Part shown: in pieces, positions 1-6,056 of the stretch
Numbering within the stretch: position 1 is the first letter of the stretch
Layout: each line of letters starts with the position of its first letter
Source: JAITWN01 sp964388175
GTDB taxonomy: Bacteria > Pseudomonadota > Gammaproteobacteria > SZUA-140
Assembly: GCA_964388175.1 (NCBI GenBank)
Contig: CAYLYS010000085.1
Location: 1-8,364 of the forward strand
DNA length: 8,364 bases
Direction of reading: 5' to 3'
The notes under the pieces: generated by a model
The model's database searches: none
What the model was told of the DNA's origin: nothing
The model's input: only the letters and a program-made list of their open reading frames with translations
Translations under genes and position numbers: made by a program

Positions 1-201
1 CATGAAGCGAACCAGATCGCTATAGAAAGGGCGCTCCTTGTGCACGGCATAGAACTGTCCGGCCCGTTCGCTGCTGAGATGAACCATCTTCGCCGCGACG
101 ATCTTCAGGCCGCGCTCTTCGAAGCGGCTGTTGATCTTGCCGATGACGTTTTTCGCCACCGCGTCGGGCTTGATGATGGACAGGGTCCTTTGAATTGCCA
201 T
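1..201 (-). CDS. ndk: Nucleoside diphosphate kinase, N-terminal 67 residues (3' end outside window)
   Basis: Transfers the gamma-phosphate from NTPs to NDPs through a phosphohistidine intermediate and balances cytoplasmic nucleotide pools. The 67 visible codons start MAIQRTLSIIKPDAV, the standard NDK N-terminus with nucleotide-site Lys11, and continue through KINSRFEERGLKI to FYAVHKERPFYSDL, which contains conserved Tyr51. The catalytic histidine (about residue 117) lies beyond the left edge, so catalytic competence cannot be judged here. The ATG at 199-201 is chosen because a GGAGG ribosome-binding site precedes it by four bases and it matches the family's usual start. It is the last gene of the minus-strand isc neighbourhood, 151 bases after iscA. 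It probably also has its own promoter (see 272-300). In Pseudomonas-type genomes ndk also follows the isc genes, so the context agrees. Confidence 0.96.
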   Translation of the reverse strand, partial: MAIQRTLSIIKPDAVAKNVIGKINSRFEERGLKIVAAKMVHLSSERAGQFYAVHKERPFYSDLVRFM

Positions 202-271
202 GCAGCCTCCACTCTAACGTAACGTAAATTGTATTGTTTTTTCGGCGCTAAAGACCTACTCGCAGCGCGCT

Positions 272-300
272 ATTATCAAGTTGCGGGCGGCGGCTTGCAA
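272..300 (-). promoter_or_regulatory. Candidate sigma70 promoter for ndk
   Basis: Read on the minus strand, TTGCAA (295-300) and GATAAT (272-277) are separated by exactly 17 bases, giving four of six and five of six matches to the -35 and -10 consensus. Transcription would begin near 265 and leave a leader of about 65 bases before the ndk ATG. The leader is AT-rich, with an A-run at about 235-242 and a repeated ACGTT just upstream of the ribosome-binding site. The 151-base iscA-ndk gap is long for an operon junction, which favours an internal promoter. This is pattern matching only. Confidence 0.4.
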
Positions 301-352
301 GCGGAAAGCGTTCCGGTGACGCCAGCGGCCCCGACCACGCCCGTCCGTACGC

Positions 353-676
353 TCAGACGGTGAAACTCTCACCGCAGCCGCAGCTCGCCTTTTCGTTCGG
401 ATTGGCGAAACGGAAACCGGCGTTGAGCCCGTCACGCCGGTAATCGATCTCGACGCCGTCGAGGAAGACGATGTTCTTGCGCGCGACGATCACGCGCACG
501 CCATCGTTCTCGAACACCAGATCATCATCCGCGGCATCGTCGGCGAGTTCGACGACGTAGGCCAGACCGGAACAGCCGCTGTTCTTCACCCCCAGGCGCA
601 GACCGGGGTTCTGTCCGCGCGATGCCGCGTAATTGCGTACATGAGCCGCCGCCGCTGCCGTCAGATTGATTGCCAT
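353..676 (-). CDS. iscA: IscA, A-type iron-sulfur cluster carrier/scaffold
   Basis: Binds Fe or Fe-S clusters and passes them to apo-proteins in the cytoplasm. The 107-residue length equals that of E. coli IscA. The three ligand cysteines are present at the same numbers: Cys35 in NSGCSGLAY, and Cys99 and Cys101 in the C-terminal CGCGESF. The rest follows the HesB/IscA fold pattern (GLRLGV, FLDG, GLNAGFRFANPN). A very strong AGGAGGTGA ribosome-binding site (684-692) sits just upstream of the ATG. A second, out-of-frame ATG lies between the two, so the MAINLT start is the better choice. It lies 36 bases after the desulfurase gene and is presumably cotranscribed with iscR. IscU, which normally sits between iscS and iscA, is absent, so this carrier directly follows the sulfur donor. 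ErpA or SufA are alternative A-type names, but neighbourhood and length favour IscA. Confidence 0.94.
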   Translation of the reverse strand: MAINLTAAAAAHVRNYAASRGQNPGLRLGVKNSGCSGLAYVVELADDAADDDLVFENDGVRVIVARKNIVFLDGVEIDYRRDGLNAGFRFANPNEKASCGCGESFTV

Positions 677-712
677 GATGCATTCACCTCCTGCATTGAT
701 CCGTTTCCTAAT

Positions 713-1867
713 CTATCCCGCCGCCGCCCCGAACGAGGCCAGGGCGCGCAGCGCAGTGAGCTGTTCCGCCAGCGTACGCAGAAAATCATCGACCTGGGTC
801 TCGTTGTTGTCCAGTCCCAGGCTCACCCGCAGCGCGCCATAGGCCCGCTCGCGGTCGACGCCCATTGCCAGCAGTACATGGCTCGGCTCGGGCTTGCCGC
901 TGCCGCAGGCCGACCCGCTCGATACACCGAAACCGGCCTGGTCCAGCATCAGCAGCAGCGTGCCGCCATCGACCCGGTCCGCCGCGAAGCAGACCGTGTT
1001 GGGCAGGCGCTCGGCTTCCCGGGCATAGACCGCCACGCCCGGGAGCGATGCCAGCCCCTGCTCCATGCGCTCCCGGAGCATGCGCAGGCGCTGCGCGCGG
1101 GCGGCGATGTCGCGCGCCGCCTTGGCCGCCGCCGCACCAAAACCGACGATGCCGGCGACGTTCTCCGTACCCGAGCGTCTGCCCGCTTCCTGGCCGCCAC
1201 CGTGCAGCACCGGCATCAGATCCACGCGGCGATCGACGATCAGCGCGCCGACGCCCTTGGGGCCGCCAATCTTGTGCGCCGACAGGCTCATCAGCTGCGC
1301 GCCGCAAGCGGTGAAATCGAGCGCGATCTTGCCCGCCGCCTGGATGGCGTCGGTATGGAACAGCGCGCCCCGCCCGGCCGCCAGCAGCGCCAGCGCCGCC
1401 ACGTCCTGCACCGTACCGGTCTCGTTGTTGGCGCTCATCACCGACACCAGACGGATATCGTCGGCGAGCGCCGCGGTGAGCGCCGCTTCCGTCACCTGGC
1501 CCTGTCCGTCCACCGCGATTTCACGCAGCGCCCAGCCGCTGTCCTGCATCGCGCGCGCCGAGGTCAGCACGGAACTGTGCTCGATCGCGCTGACTGCCAG
1601 CGTGCCCGGCGGCAAGGCCGCCGCCGCGCCCTTGATCGCCAGATTGTTCGCTTCGGTACCGCTGCCGGTGAACACGAGTTCGGCGTCGGCGGCATTCACC
1701 AGCGCTGCGACCTGCGCGCGCGCGCGGGCGACGGCGTCACGCGCAGCGCGGCCCCAACGGTGCTGACTGGAAGGATTGCCGTATTCTTCGCGCAGGTACG
1801 GCATCATCGCCTCCAGGACCTCGGGGTCCAGGGGCGTGGTGGCATTGTGATCGAAATAAGCGCCCAT
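713..1867 (-). CDS. iscS: Cysteine desulfurase, IscS/NifS family (PLP enzyme)
   Basis: Removes sulfur from L-cysteine as an enzyme persulfide, giving alanine and supplying Fe-S assembly and tRNA thiolation. It is a 384-residue class V aminotransferase-fold protein. It starts MGAYFDHNATTPLDP and has TGSGTEANN (67-75), the cofactor-stacking His97 in EHSS, HTDAIQ with Asp173, and the PLP lysine Lys199 in SAHKIGGPKG. It also has RRSGTEN (230-236) and the active loop SSGSACGSG with catalytic Cys321. The loop is the longer group I type (IscS/NifS), not the SufS type. It is about 20 residues shorter than E. coli IscS (404), and the D-H-N at residues 6-8 plus CGSGKPEPSHV look closer to NifS-like desulfurases, so the iscS name rests mainly on context. 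It starts 36 bases after the iscR stop, with only a weak GC-rich ribosome-binding site. Family assignment is secure; its exact role is less so, because no iscU follows. Confidence 0.93.
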   Translation of the reverse strand: MGAYFDHNATTPLDPEVLEAMMPYLREEYGNPSSQHRWGRAARDAVARARAQVAALVNAADAELVFTGSGTEANNLAIKGAAAALPPGTLAVSAIEHSSVLTSARAMQDSGWALREIAVDGQGQVTEAALTAALADDIRLVSVMSANNETGTVQDVAALALLAAGRGALFHTDAIQAAGKIALDFTACGAQLMSLSAHKIGGPKGVGALIVDRRVDLMPVLHGGGQEAGRRSGTENVAGIVGFGAAAAKAARDIAARAQRLRMLRERMEQGLASLPGVAVYAREAERLPNTVCFAADRVDGGTLLLMLDQAGFGVSSGSACGSGKPEPSHVLLAMGVDRERAYGALRVSLGLDNNETQVDDFLRTLAEQLTALRALASFGAAAG

Positions 1868-1903
1868 CGTATCGCGCCCCGCTCGCGGCGAGGCCGCGGG
1901 CCG

Positions 1904-2386
1904 CTACAGCCCGTCCGCGGCGACTCTCACCACGTAAGGCTGGCCTTTCTGCAGACTGTCCTGGCGCGCGCTGACTTCCTGCACCCCGCGTCGGTGCACC
2001 AGGTCGCCGAGACTGATGTTGTTGAGAAAGTTGAAGATCTGATTGCTCAGGTCTTCCCACAGCTCATGCGTGAGGCAGATCTGATCATTCTGACAGTTCG
2101 CCAGCCCGCCACAGCGGCGCGCGTCGACATGCTCATTGATCGCGGTGATCACCTCGGCGACGGCAATTTCCGCCGCGACACGGCTCAGGCGATAACCGCC
2201 GCCCGGTCCACGCGCACTGTCGACCAGCCCCTTTTTGCGCAGCTTGGCGAACAGCTGTTCGAGATACGACAGGGAGATGCCCTGTCGCTGTGAAATGTCG
2301 GCCAATGGAACCGGACTCTCCTGCGCATGCAGGGCCAGATCCAGCATCGCTGTCACGGCGTAGCGTCCTTTCGTCGTCAGTTTCAT
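1904..2386 (-). CDS. iscR: IscR, Rrf2-family Fe-S cluster-sensing transcriptional repressor
   Basis: Senses cellular Fe-S status by binding a [2Fe-2S] cluster. The holo form represses the isc operon, and the apo form acts at other sites. The 160-residue protein is nearly superimposable on E. coli IscR. It starts MKLTTKGRYAVTAMLDLALH, followed by the winged-helix region with ISLSYLEQLFAKLRKKGLV and RGPGGGYRLS (59-68). The cluster ligands occupy the same positions as in E. coli: Cys92, Cys98, Cys104 and His107 in a C-x5-C-x5-C-x2-H pattern. The C-terminal part (LNNISLGDLV) also matches. The ATG at 2384-2386 matches the family start and is preceded by a GGGGAAG ribosome-binding site. It is the first gene after the promoter at 2423-2450, which overlaps a probable IscR site, so autorepression is expected. 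Confidence 0.97.
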   Translation of the reverse strand: MKLTTKGRYAVTAMLDLALHAQESPVPLADISQRQGISLSYLEQLFAKLRKKGLVDSARGPGGGYRLSRVAAEIAVAEVITAINEHVDARRCGGLANCQNDQICLTHELWEDLSNQIFNFLNNISLGDLVHRRGVQEVSARQDSLQKGQPYVVRVAADGL

Positions 2387-2422
2387 GGTCCGATCTCTTC
2401 CCCTATGAATAGGATGGGTATC

Positions 2423-2450
2423 ATTTTACATTGTTGACCTTCTTTATCAA
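2423..2450 (-). promoter_or_regulatory. iscR promoter (-35/-10)
   Basis: Read on the minus strand, TTGATA (2445-2450) and TAAAAT (2423-2428) are 16 bases apart. Each matches five of six positions of the sigma70 consensus. The start of transcription would fall near 2416, leaving a leader of about 30 bases before the iscR ATG. The -35 box and most of the spacer lie inside the probable IscR operator, the arrangement expected for repression by occlusion of RNA polymerase. Confidence 0.65.
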
Positions 2451-2454
2451 CTAT
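2430..2454. promoter_or_regulatory. Probable type 1 IscR operator
   Basis: This is a 25-base imperfect palindrome with outer arms ATTGTTGA and TCAACTAT (plus strand). Compared with the type 1 IscR consensus as I remember it (ATASYYGAC on the left, GTCRRSTAT on the right, W-rich centre), I count 19 of 25 matching positions in either orientation. It covers the -35 element and spacer of the iscR promoter, where the E. coli autoregulatory sites also lie. The location, symmetry and presence of a full-length IscR with all cluster ligands agree with each other. Binding itself is inferred. Confidence 0.65.
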
Positions 2455-2496
2455 TGCGCCGGTATTGCTCCGGTATTGCACCGGTATTGCTCTGGT
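2453..2496. repeat. Four tandem 11-bp repeats upstream of the iscR promoter
   Basis: Four head-to-tail copies of ATTGCNCCGGT start at 2453, 2464, 2475 and 2486. Copies 1-3 differ only at the sixth base (G, T, A). Copy 4 is ATTGCTCTGGT, with one further change. The array abuts and slightly overlaps the IscR palindrome on the upstream side of the promoter and lies entirely in the 133-base cysE-iscR gap. The 11-base period is close to one helical turn, so all copies face the same side of the DNA. This would suit a protein-binding array, but simple slippage is also possible. Confidence 0.85.
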
Positions 2497-2519
2497 CAAC
2501 GATCACTCATATTACCCGT

Positions 2520-3338
2520 TTACCCGTTACCCGGGGCTGCCGGCCGCTCCGCCATCTCCGGCGCCTGACCCCCTTCGTTTTCCTGCGGTGATTCAACCAC
2601 CGCCACTTCCTGATCCGCCATCGGCGGCAGCGGCGGCAGGTCGCAATCCGCCCCCAGCTTGCGCAGTGCTCCGCACATTTCCTCGACCCGGGCGTCGAGC
2701 AGGCGAATGTGATCCAGCAGCGCATTGACCGACTGCACCACCGGGTCGGGCATGTCGTGGCCGGCGCCGTAGGCATCGAAGCCGATCCGCTCGGCGAAAG
2801 CGCGGCGCTGCTGCTCGTCGCTGCGCCGCGCCCGCGCCATGTGCGCGGGCACGCCGACCATGGTGGCACCCGGGGCCACGTCCCGCGTCACCACCGCGTT
2901 GGAACCGATGCGAGCGCCTGCTCCGACGTAGATCGGGCCGAGCACCTTGGCGCCGGCGCCGATGATGACGTCGTTGCCGAGCGTCGGGTGGCGCTTGCCC
3001 CTTTCCCACGTCGTGCCACCGAGGGTGACACCGTGGTAGAGCGTGCAGTCGTCGCCGACTTCCGCCGTTTCGCCGATGACGATGCCCATGCCGTGATCGA
3101 TGAAAAAACGCCGGCCGATGCGCGCGGCGGGATGAATCTCGATCCCGGTCAGCCAGCGCGACAGCGCGGCGATGAAGCGCGCCAGCCACTTCAGTCCCAT
3201 CTGCCACAGGCGATGGCTCAGCCGGTGCAGCAGCAGGGCATGGATGCCGGGATAAGTGGTCAGGACTTCCAGCTTATTGCGCGCAGCCGGGTCGCGCTCG
3301 AAGACGCAACGCACGTCTTCGCGAATTCTTTCGAACAT
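2520..3338 (-). CDS. cysE: Serine O-acetyltransferase
   Basis: Acetylates L-serine with acetyl-CoA to O-acetylserine, the first committed step of cysteine synthesis, in the cytoplasm. The 272-residue protein begins MFERIREDVRCVFERDPAA. It has the left-handed beta-helix hexapeptide region from about residue 66 (GIEIHPAARIG) to 166 (VGVPAH). The catalytic dyad Asp81-His82 is in FIDHGMG, and the second active-site histidine His117 is in GKRHP. VTLGGTTW and IGAGAKVLG are also conserved. The N-terminal helical part is about 75 residues shorter than in E. coli CysE, whereas roughly 100 residues follow the hexapeptide domain. That tail is helical and charged to about 240, then Pro/Glu-rich. An AAAAGG ribosome-binding site precedes the ATG. 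It lies between trmJ and iscR, as in Pseudomonas. The enzyme would feed cysteine to the desulfurase two genes downstream. Confidence 0.95.
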   Translation of the reverse strand: MFERIREDVRCVFERDPAARNKLEVLTTYPGIHALLLHRLSHRLWQMGLKWLARFIAALSRWLTGIEIHPAARIGRRFFIDHGMGIVIGETAEVGDDCTLYHGVTLGGTTWERGKRHPTLGNDVIIGAGAKVLGPIYVGAGARIGSNAVVTRDVAPGATMVGVPAHMARARRSDEQQRRAFAERIGFDAYGAGHDMPDPVVQSVNALLDHIRLLDARVEEMCGALRKLGADCDLPPLPPMADQEVAVVESPQENEGGQAPEMAERPAAPGNG

Positions 3339-3391
3339 GCAGTGACCTTTTCTCTGTTACCGGCCGGCTCAGGGGGACCGCCAGCCGTCCT

Positions 3392-3421
3392 AGTCTACTT
3401 GAGGATGGCGCGCGCGGTCAT
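3392..3421 (-). promoter_or_regulatory. Weak candidate promoter in the trmJ-cysE gap
   Basis: Minus-strand ATGACC (3416-3421) and TAGACT (3392-3397) are 18 bases apart, each matching four of six consensus positions. They lie in the 88-base gap between the trmJ stop and the cysE start and would give a leader of about 45-50 bases. In sequence this GC-rich such weak matches arise by chance, and cotranscription of cysE with trmJ is equally possible. Confidence 0.22.
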
Positions 3422-3426
3422 GCCGC

Positions 3427-4230
3427 CTACGCGCCGCGCCGGCGCAATACGGCGCCGTGATCCTGTACCGCGGTGAGCATGCCGCGCAGGATGTTCATTT
3501 CATTGCGGTCGGGACGGGCGCGATTGTACAGCCGCCGCAGCCGCCGCATGAGGTGGCGCGGATTCGCCGGGTCGAGGAATTCGAGCTCGGTGAGCACCGT
3601 CTGCAGATGGTCGTAGAAACGTTCCATTTCCTCGTGGCTGACCGCCCCGCCCGCGTCATGACCAGCCTCATGGCCAGAACCATGACCCGCGTCATGACCG
3701 GACGCATGGCCAGCTGCGGCGGACGGAGTGACGACGGTGTCAGCGGCGAGAAACAGCTCGTAGCAGACGATCTGCGCCGCCGCCGCGACGTTGAGCGAAC
3801 TGAAACCGGGGTGGGTGGGGATGTGCAACTGATAATGGCAGCGGTCGAGCTCTTCGTTGCTGAGCCCGGAATGCTCACGCCCGAACACGATGGCGGCCAT
3901 ACCCTGCTGCGACTCGGCCGCCACCAGCGCCGCGCACGCACGCGGCGTCAGCGGCGGACAGGCGATGGCGCGCGGCCGCGCGCTCGCCCCCACCACCAGG
4001 GCGCAATCCGCCACCGCCTCTTCGAGGCTGCCGCATACCGTCGCGGCGGCGAGCACGTCGTCGGCGCCCGCCGCCCGCGCCGTGGCGTCGGCGCTCGGGA
4101 AAACGCGCGGCTGCACCAGACGCAGCCGCGCCAGTCCCATATTCTTCATGGCGCGGGCAACCGCACCGATATTGCCCGGGTGCGTGGTTCCCACGAGTAC
4201 GATGCTGATGCGGTCGGCGAGTGATGGCAT
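3427..4230 (-). CDS. trmJ: tRNA (cytidine/uridine-2'-O-)-methyltransferase TrmJ, with a His-rich insert
   Basis: Methylates the ribose 2'-OH of nucleotide 32 in the tRNA anticodon loop using S-adenosylmethionine. The SPOUT domain spans residues 1-160. It begins ISIVLVGTTHPGNIGAVARAMKNMG, where the catalytic arginine lies in the NIGAVARA motif. It ends with the knot signatures FGREHSGLSNEELDRCHY and IPTHPGFSSLNVAAA. The C-terminal helical extension resembles E. coli TrmJ (MERFYDHLQTVL, LRRLYNRARPDRNEMNILRGML). At 267 residues it is about 20 longer than the 246-residue E. coli protein. The extra length is a Gly-His repeat (residues 174-193) in the linker between the two parts. It is divergent from suhB, as in E. 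coli and Pseudomonas. No clear promoter or strong ribosome-binding site was seen upstream. Confidence 0.95.
   Translation of the reverse strand: MPSLADRISIVLVGTTHPGNIGAVARAMKNMGLARLRLVQPRVFPSADATARAAGADDVLAAATVCGSLEEAVADCALVVGASARPRAIACPPLTPRACAALVAAESQQGMAAIVFGREHSGLSNEELDRCHYQLHIPTHPGFSSLNVAAAAQIVCYELFLAADTVVTPSAAAGHASGHDAGHGSGHEAGHDAGGAVSHEEMERFYDHLQTVLTELEFLDPANPRHLMRRLRRLYNRARPDRNEMNILRGMLTAVQDHGAVLRRRGA
3652..3711 (-). repeat. Five 12-bp coding repeats (Gly-His-x-x) inside trmJ
   Basis: The region encodes five consecutive tetrapeptides of the form Gly-His-x-Ala/Ser (TrmJ residues 174-193), with x = Ala, Asp, Gly, Glu, Asp. At DNA level copies 2 and 5 are identical (GGTCATGACGCG). The others differ mostly at third positions and in the variable codons, so the protein pattern is better kept than the DNA. 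The regular histidine spacing is typical of flexible metal-binding stretches, but no metal function is shown here. Confidence 0.9.
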
Positions 4231-4293
4231 GGCGAGAAGTTACCGCTTCCACACCGCGCGAGGCAAGTGAACATCCAATGCCGCGGGCGTATC

Positions 4294-4302
4294 TGCTATG
4301 CT
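4294..4302 (+). promoter_or_regulatory. Candidate extended -10 promoter element for suhB
   Basis: TGCTATGCT combines the TG extension with a -10 hexamer TATGCT that matches four of six positions. It lies about 45 bases upstream of the suhB ATG, in the 117-base gap between the divergent trmJ and suhB genes. No good -35 is present at the right distance, which extended -10 promoters tolerate. Moderate to low support. Confidence 0.33.
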
Positions 4303-4347
4303 TACGGGCTTATCATCTCCACCTCAGCTCTGGACCCGCACAGACCG

Positions 4348-5172
4348 ATGAATCCGGCTCTGAATATCGCCATCAAGGCCGCCCGCAGGGCGGGCAGCCT
4401 CATCCTCAGGCACATGGACCGTCTCGGTGGCGTCAACGTTTCGCTCAAGGGCCGCAACGATTACGTCAGCGAAGTCGACCGCCAGGCCGAGGATGAAATC
4501 ATTTCCGTGCTGCGCAAGGCCTATCCCGCGCACGGCATACTCGCCGAGGAAAGCGGCAGCCACAGCGGCGATGAATTCCTCTGGATCATCGACCCGCTCG
4601 ACGGCACCACCAACTATCTGCACGGTTTTCCCCAGTTCGCCGTATCCATCGCGCTCAGCTGCCGTGGCCGCATCGAGCAGGCGGTGATCTACGATCCGCT
4701 GCGCGAGGAACTGTTCACCTCCTCGCACGGCGGCGGCGCCTTCCTCAACGATCGCCGCGTGCGCGTGACGCAGATGAAGGGGCTCGAAGGCGCGCTGCTC
4801 GGCACCGGCTTTCCCTTCCGCCAGCCCGAAATCCTCGACGTCTATCTCGCCACCTTCAAGGCGCTGCATGCCGATACCGCCGGCATCCGCCGTGCCGGTT
4901 CGGCCGCGCTCGATCTCGCCTATGTCGCCGCCGGCCGCCTCGACGGCTTCTGGGAATTCGGCCTCAAACCCTGGGATCTGGCCGCGGGTGCGCTGCTGAT
5001 CCGCGAGGCCGGCGGCATCGTCGCCGATCTGCACGGTGGCGAAACCTATATGCAGAGCGGTAATCTGGCCGCCGGCAGCCCGAAAGTATTCTCCGCGATC
5101 GTGCGCGCGATCGCTCCCCATCTGACGCCGCAAGACGACCAGGCGTCCCGGCCGCGCAAAACACCCGTGTAA
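4348..5172 (+). CDS. suhB: SuhB, inositol-1-monophosphatase family protein
   Basis: A Mg-dependent phosphatase of the inositol monophosphatase fold. In E. coli SuhB also joins the ribosomal-RNA antitermination complex and affects rRNA maturation. The 274-residue product carries all metal-site motifs: Glu67-Glu68-Ser69-Gly70 (AEESG), IDPLDGTTN (81-89, with Asp82 and Asp85) and PWDLAAG (208-214, with Asp210), followed by REAGGIVADLHGG. The sequence from MNPALNIAIKAARRAG onward matches E. coli SuhB, so the ATG at 4348 is preferred. An in-frame start at 4267 would add 27 residues without homology. The ribosome-binding site is poor. The C-terminus (ASRPRKTPV) is a short unconserved tail. It is divergent from trmJ and 12 bases ahead of the rhodanese gene, so the two are probably cotranscribed. 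Confidence 0.94.
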   Translation: MNPALNIAIKAARRAGSLILRHMDRLGGVNVSLKGRNDYVSEVDRQAEDEIISVLRKAYPAHGILAEESGSHSGDEFLWIIDPLDGTTNYLHGFPQFAVSIALSCRGRIEQAVIYDPLREELFTSSHGGGAFLNDRRVRVTQMKGLEGALLGTGFPFRQPEILDVYLATFKALHADTAGIRRAGSAALDLAYVAAGRLDGFWEFGLKPWDLAAGALLIREAGGIVADLHGGETYMQSGNLAAGSPKVFSAIVRAIAPHLTPQDDQASRPRKTPV

Positions 5173-5184
5173 AGAGGAAACACC

Positions 5185-6000
5185 ATGAACACAGCCGCCG
5201 CCCCCGTCATCCTCCAGGCCGAAGCGCTCAAGGATCTGCTCGGCCGACCGGACGTGGTCATCGTCGACCTTTCCAGCGAAGCGGCCTACGAACAGCAGCA
5301 CATACCCGGCGCCGTCTCGGTCGACGCCACTCTGCTCAGCGCTTCGCGGCCGCCCGTCATGGGACTGCTGCCCGCCGAGGACGTCTTCTCTCGCCTGCTG
5401 TCCGATGCCGGCATTTCGCCGACGAGCCACGTCGTCGCCTACGACAGCGAAAACGGGCTCAAGGCCAGCCGTTTTCTGTGGACGCTCGATGTCATCGGCC
5501 ATGAACGCTTGTCTCTGCTCGACGGCGGTCTGGCGGCCTGGAGCGACGCCGGATTTCCGCTCGACGACGCCGTGCCGGAAGTCGCCGCCACCGATTATCC
5601 GGTGCGCTACGGCGACAGCCACACGGCGGACAAGGCCTATATAAAACAGCATCTCGACGATGACGAGGTCGTCGTACTCGACGCCCGCACACCGGCGGAA
5701 TACCGCGGCATGGATCGCCGTGCGCTGCGCGCCGGGCACATTCCGGGCGCCGTCAACCTGGACTGGTCGCTGGCGCTGCGCGGCGGCGGCGATCTGCGCC
5801 TGCGCCCCGTCGAGGAACTGCGCGCGCTCTACGCCGCTGCCGGCGTCACGCCGGACCGGGAAATCATCGTCCATTGCCACACTCACCAGCGCTCATCCCA
5901 TACCTATCTGGCGCTGAAAGCGCTCGGCTATCCGCGCGTCAAGGGCTATCCGGGATCATGGTCGGACTGGGGCAACGATCCGGGAACACCGATCGAATAA
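5185..6000 (+). CDS. rhdA: Two-domain rhodanese sulfurtransferase, RhdA-like (CxTHxR active loop)
   Basis: Transfers sulfane sulfur, classically from thiosulfate, through a cysteine persulfide. The 271-residue protein has two rhodanese domains. The N-terminal one (about 8-125) has the fold signatures VIVDLSS, HIPGAVSVD and LLDGGLAAW, but Asp87 (AYDSENG) stands where the catalytic cysteine would be, as is usual for the inactive domain. The C-terminal one (about 150-267) has VVLDARTPAEYRG, GHIPGAVNLDW and the active loop Cys231-His-Thr-His-Gln-Arg236. That loop resembles the CQTHHR loop of Azotobacter vinelandii RhdA, which is also 271 residues, rather than the CG[ST]GVTA loop of mercaptopyruvate sulfurtransferases. 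An AGAGGAA ribosome-binding site lies just before the ATG. It follows suhB by 12 bases, with the isc locus nearby on the other strand. The family is certain; the rhdA symbol rests on the loop and length. Confidence 0.93.
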   Translation: MNTAAAPVILQAEALKDLLGRPDVVIVDLSSEAAYEQQHIPGAVSVDATLLSASRPPVMGLLPAEDVFSRLLSDAGISPTSHVVAYDSENGLKASRFLWTLDVIGHERLSLLDGGLAAWSDAGFPLDDAVPEVAATDYPVRYGDSHTADKAYIKQHLDDDEVVVLDARTPAEYRGMDRRALRAGHIPGAVNLDWSLALRGGGDLRLRPVEELRALYAAAGVTPDREIIVHCHTHQRSSHTYLALKALGYPRVKGYPGSWSDWGNDPGTPIE

Positions 6001-6056
6001 CACCAGAGGCCATGTCTCACGCCAGCGATGCCTCACACCAGCAGAGCCGCAGCCGT

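Noticed and set aside
641..2293. A 550-codon open frame on the plus strand opposite iscS and iscR
   Set aside because: It lies antisense to two genes with complete family motifs. Its translation is rich in Arg, His, Gln and Ala with no recognisable domain, the usual mirror frame of GC-rich coding DNA.
2511..2532. Three tandem TTACCCG-like units at the cysE stop
   Set aside because: Part is the coding end of cysE (Gly-Asn-Gly-stop). The units are 7-8 bases and too short to separate from chance.
4267..4347. An upstream in-frame start giving suhB 27 extra residues
   Set aside because: The extra residues lack similarity to SuhB, whose conserved N-terminus begins at the ATG at 4348.
4324..5886. 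A 520-codon minus-strand frame opposite suhB and the rhodanese gene
   Set aside because: It spans two well-supported genes and their junction and has low-complexity Gly/Ala/Arg/Asp composition. No motif is recognisable.
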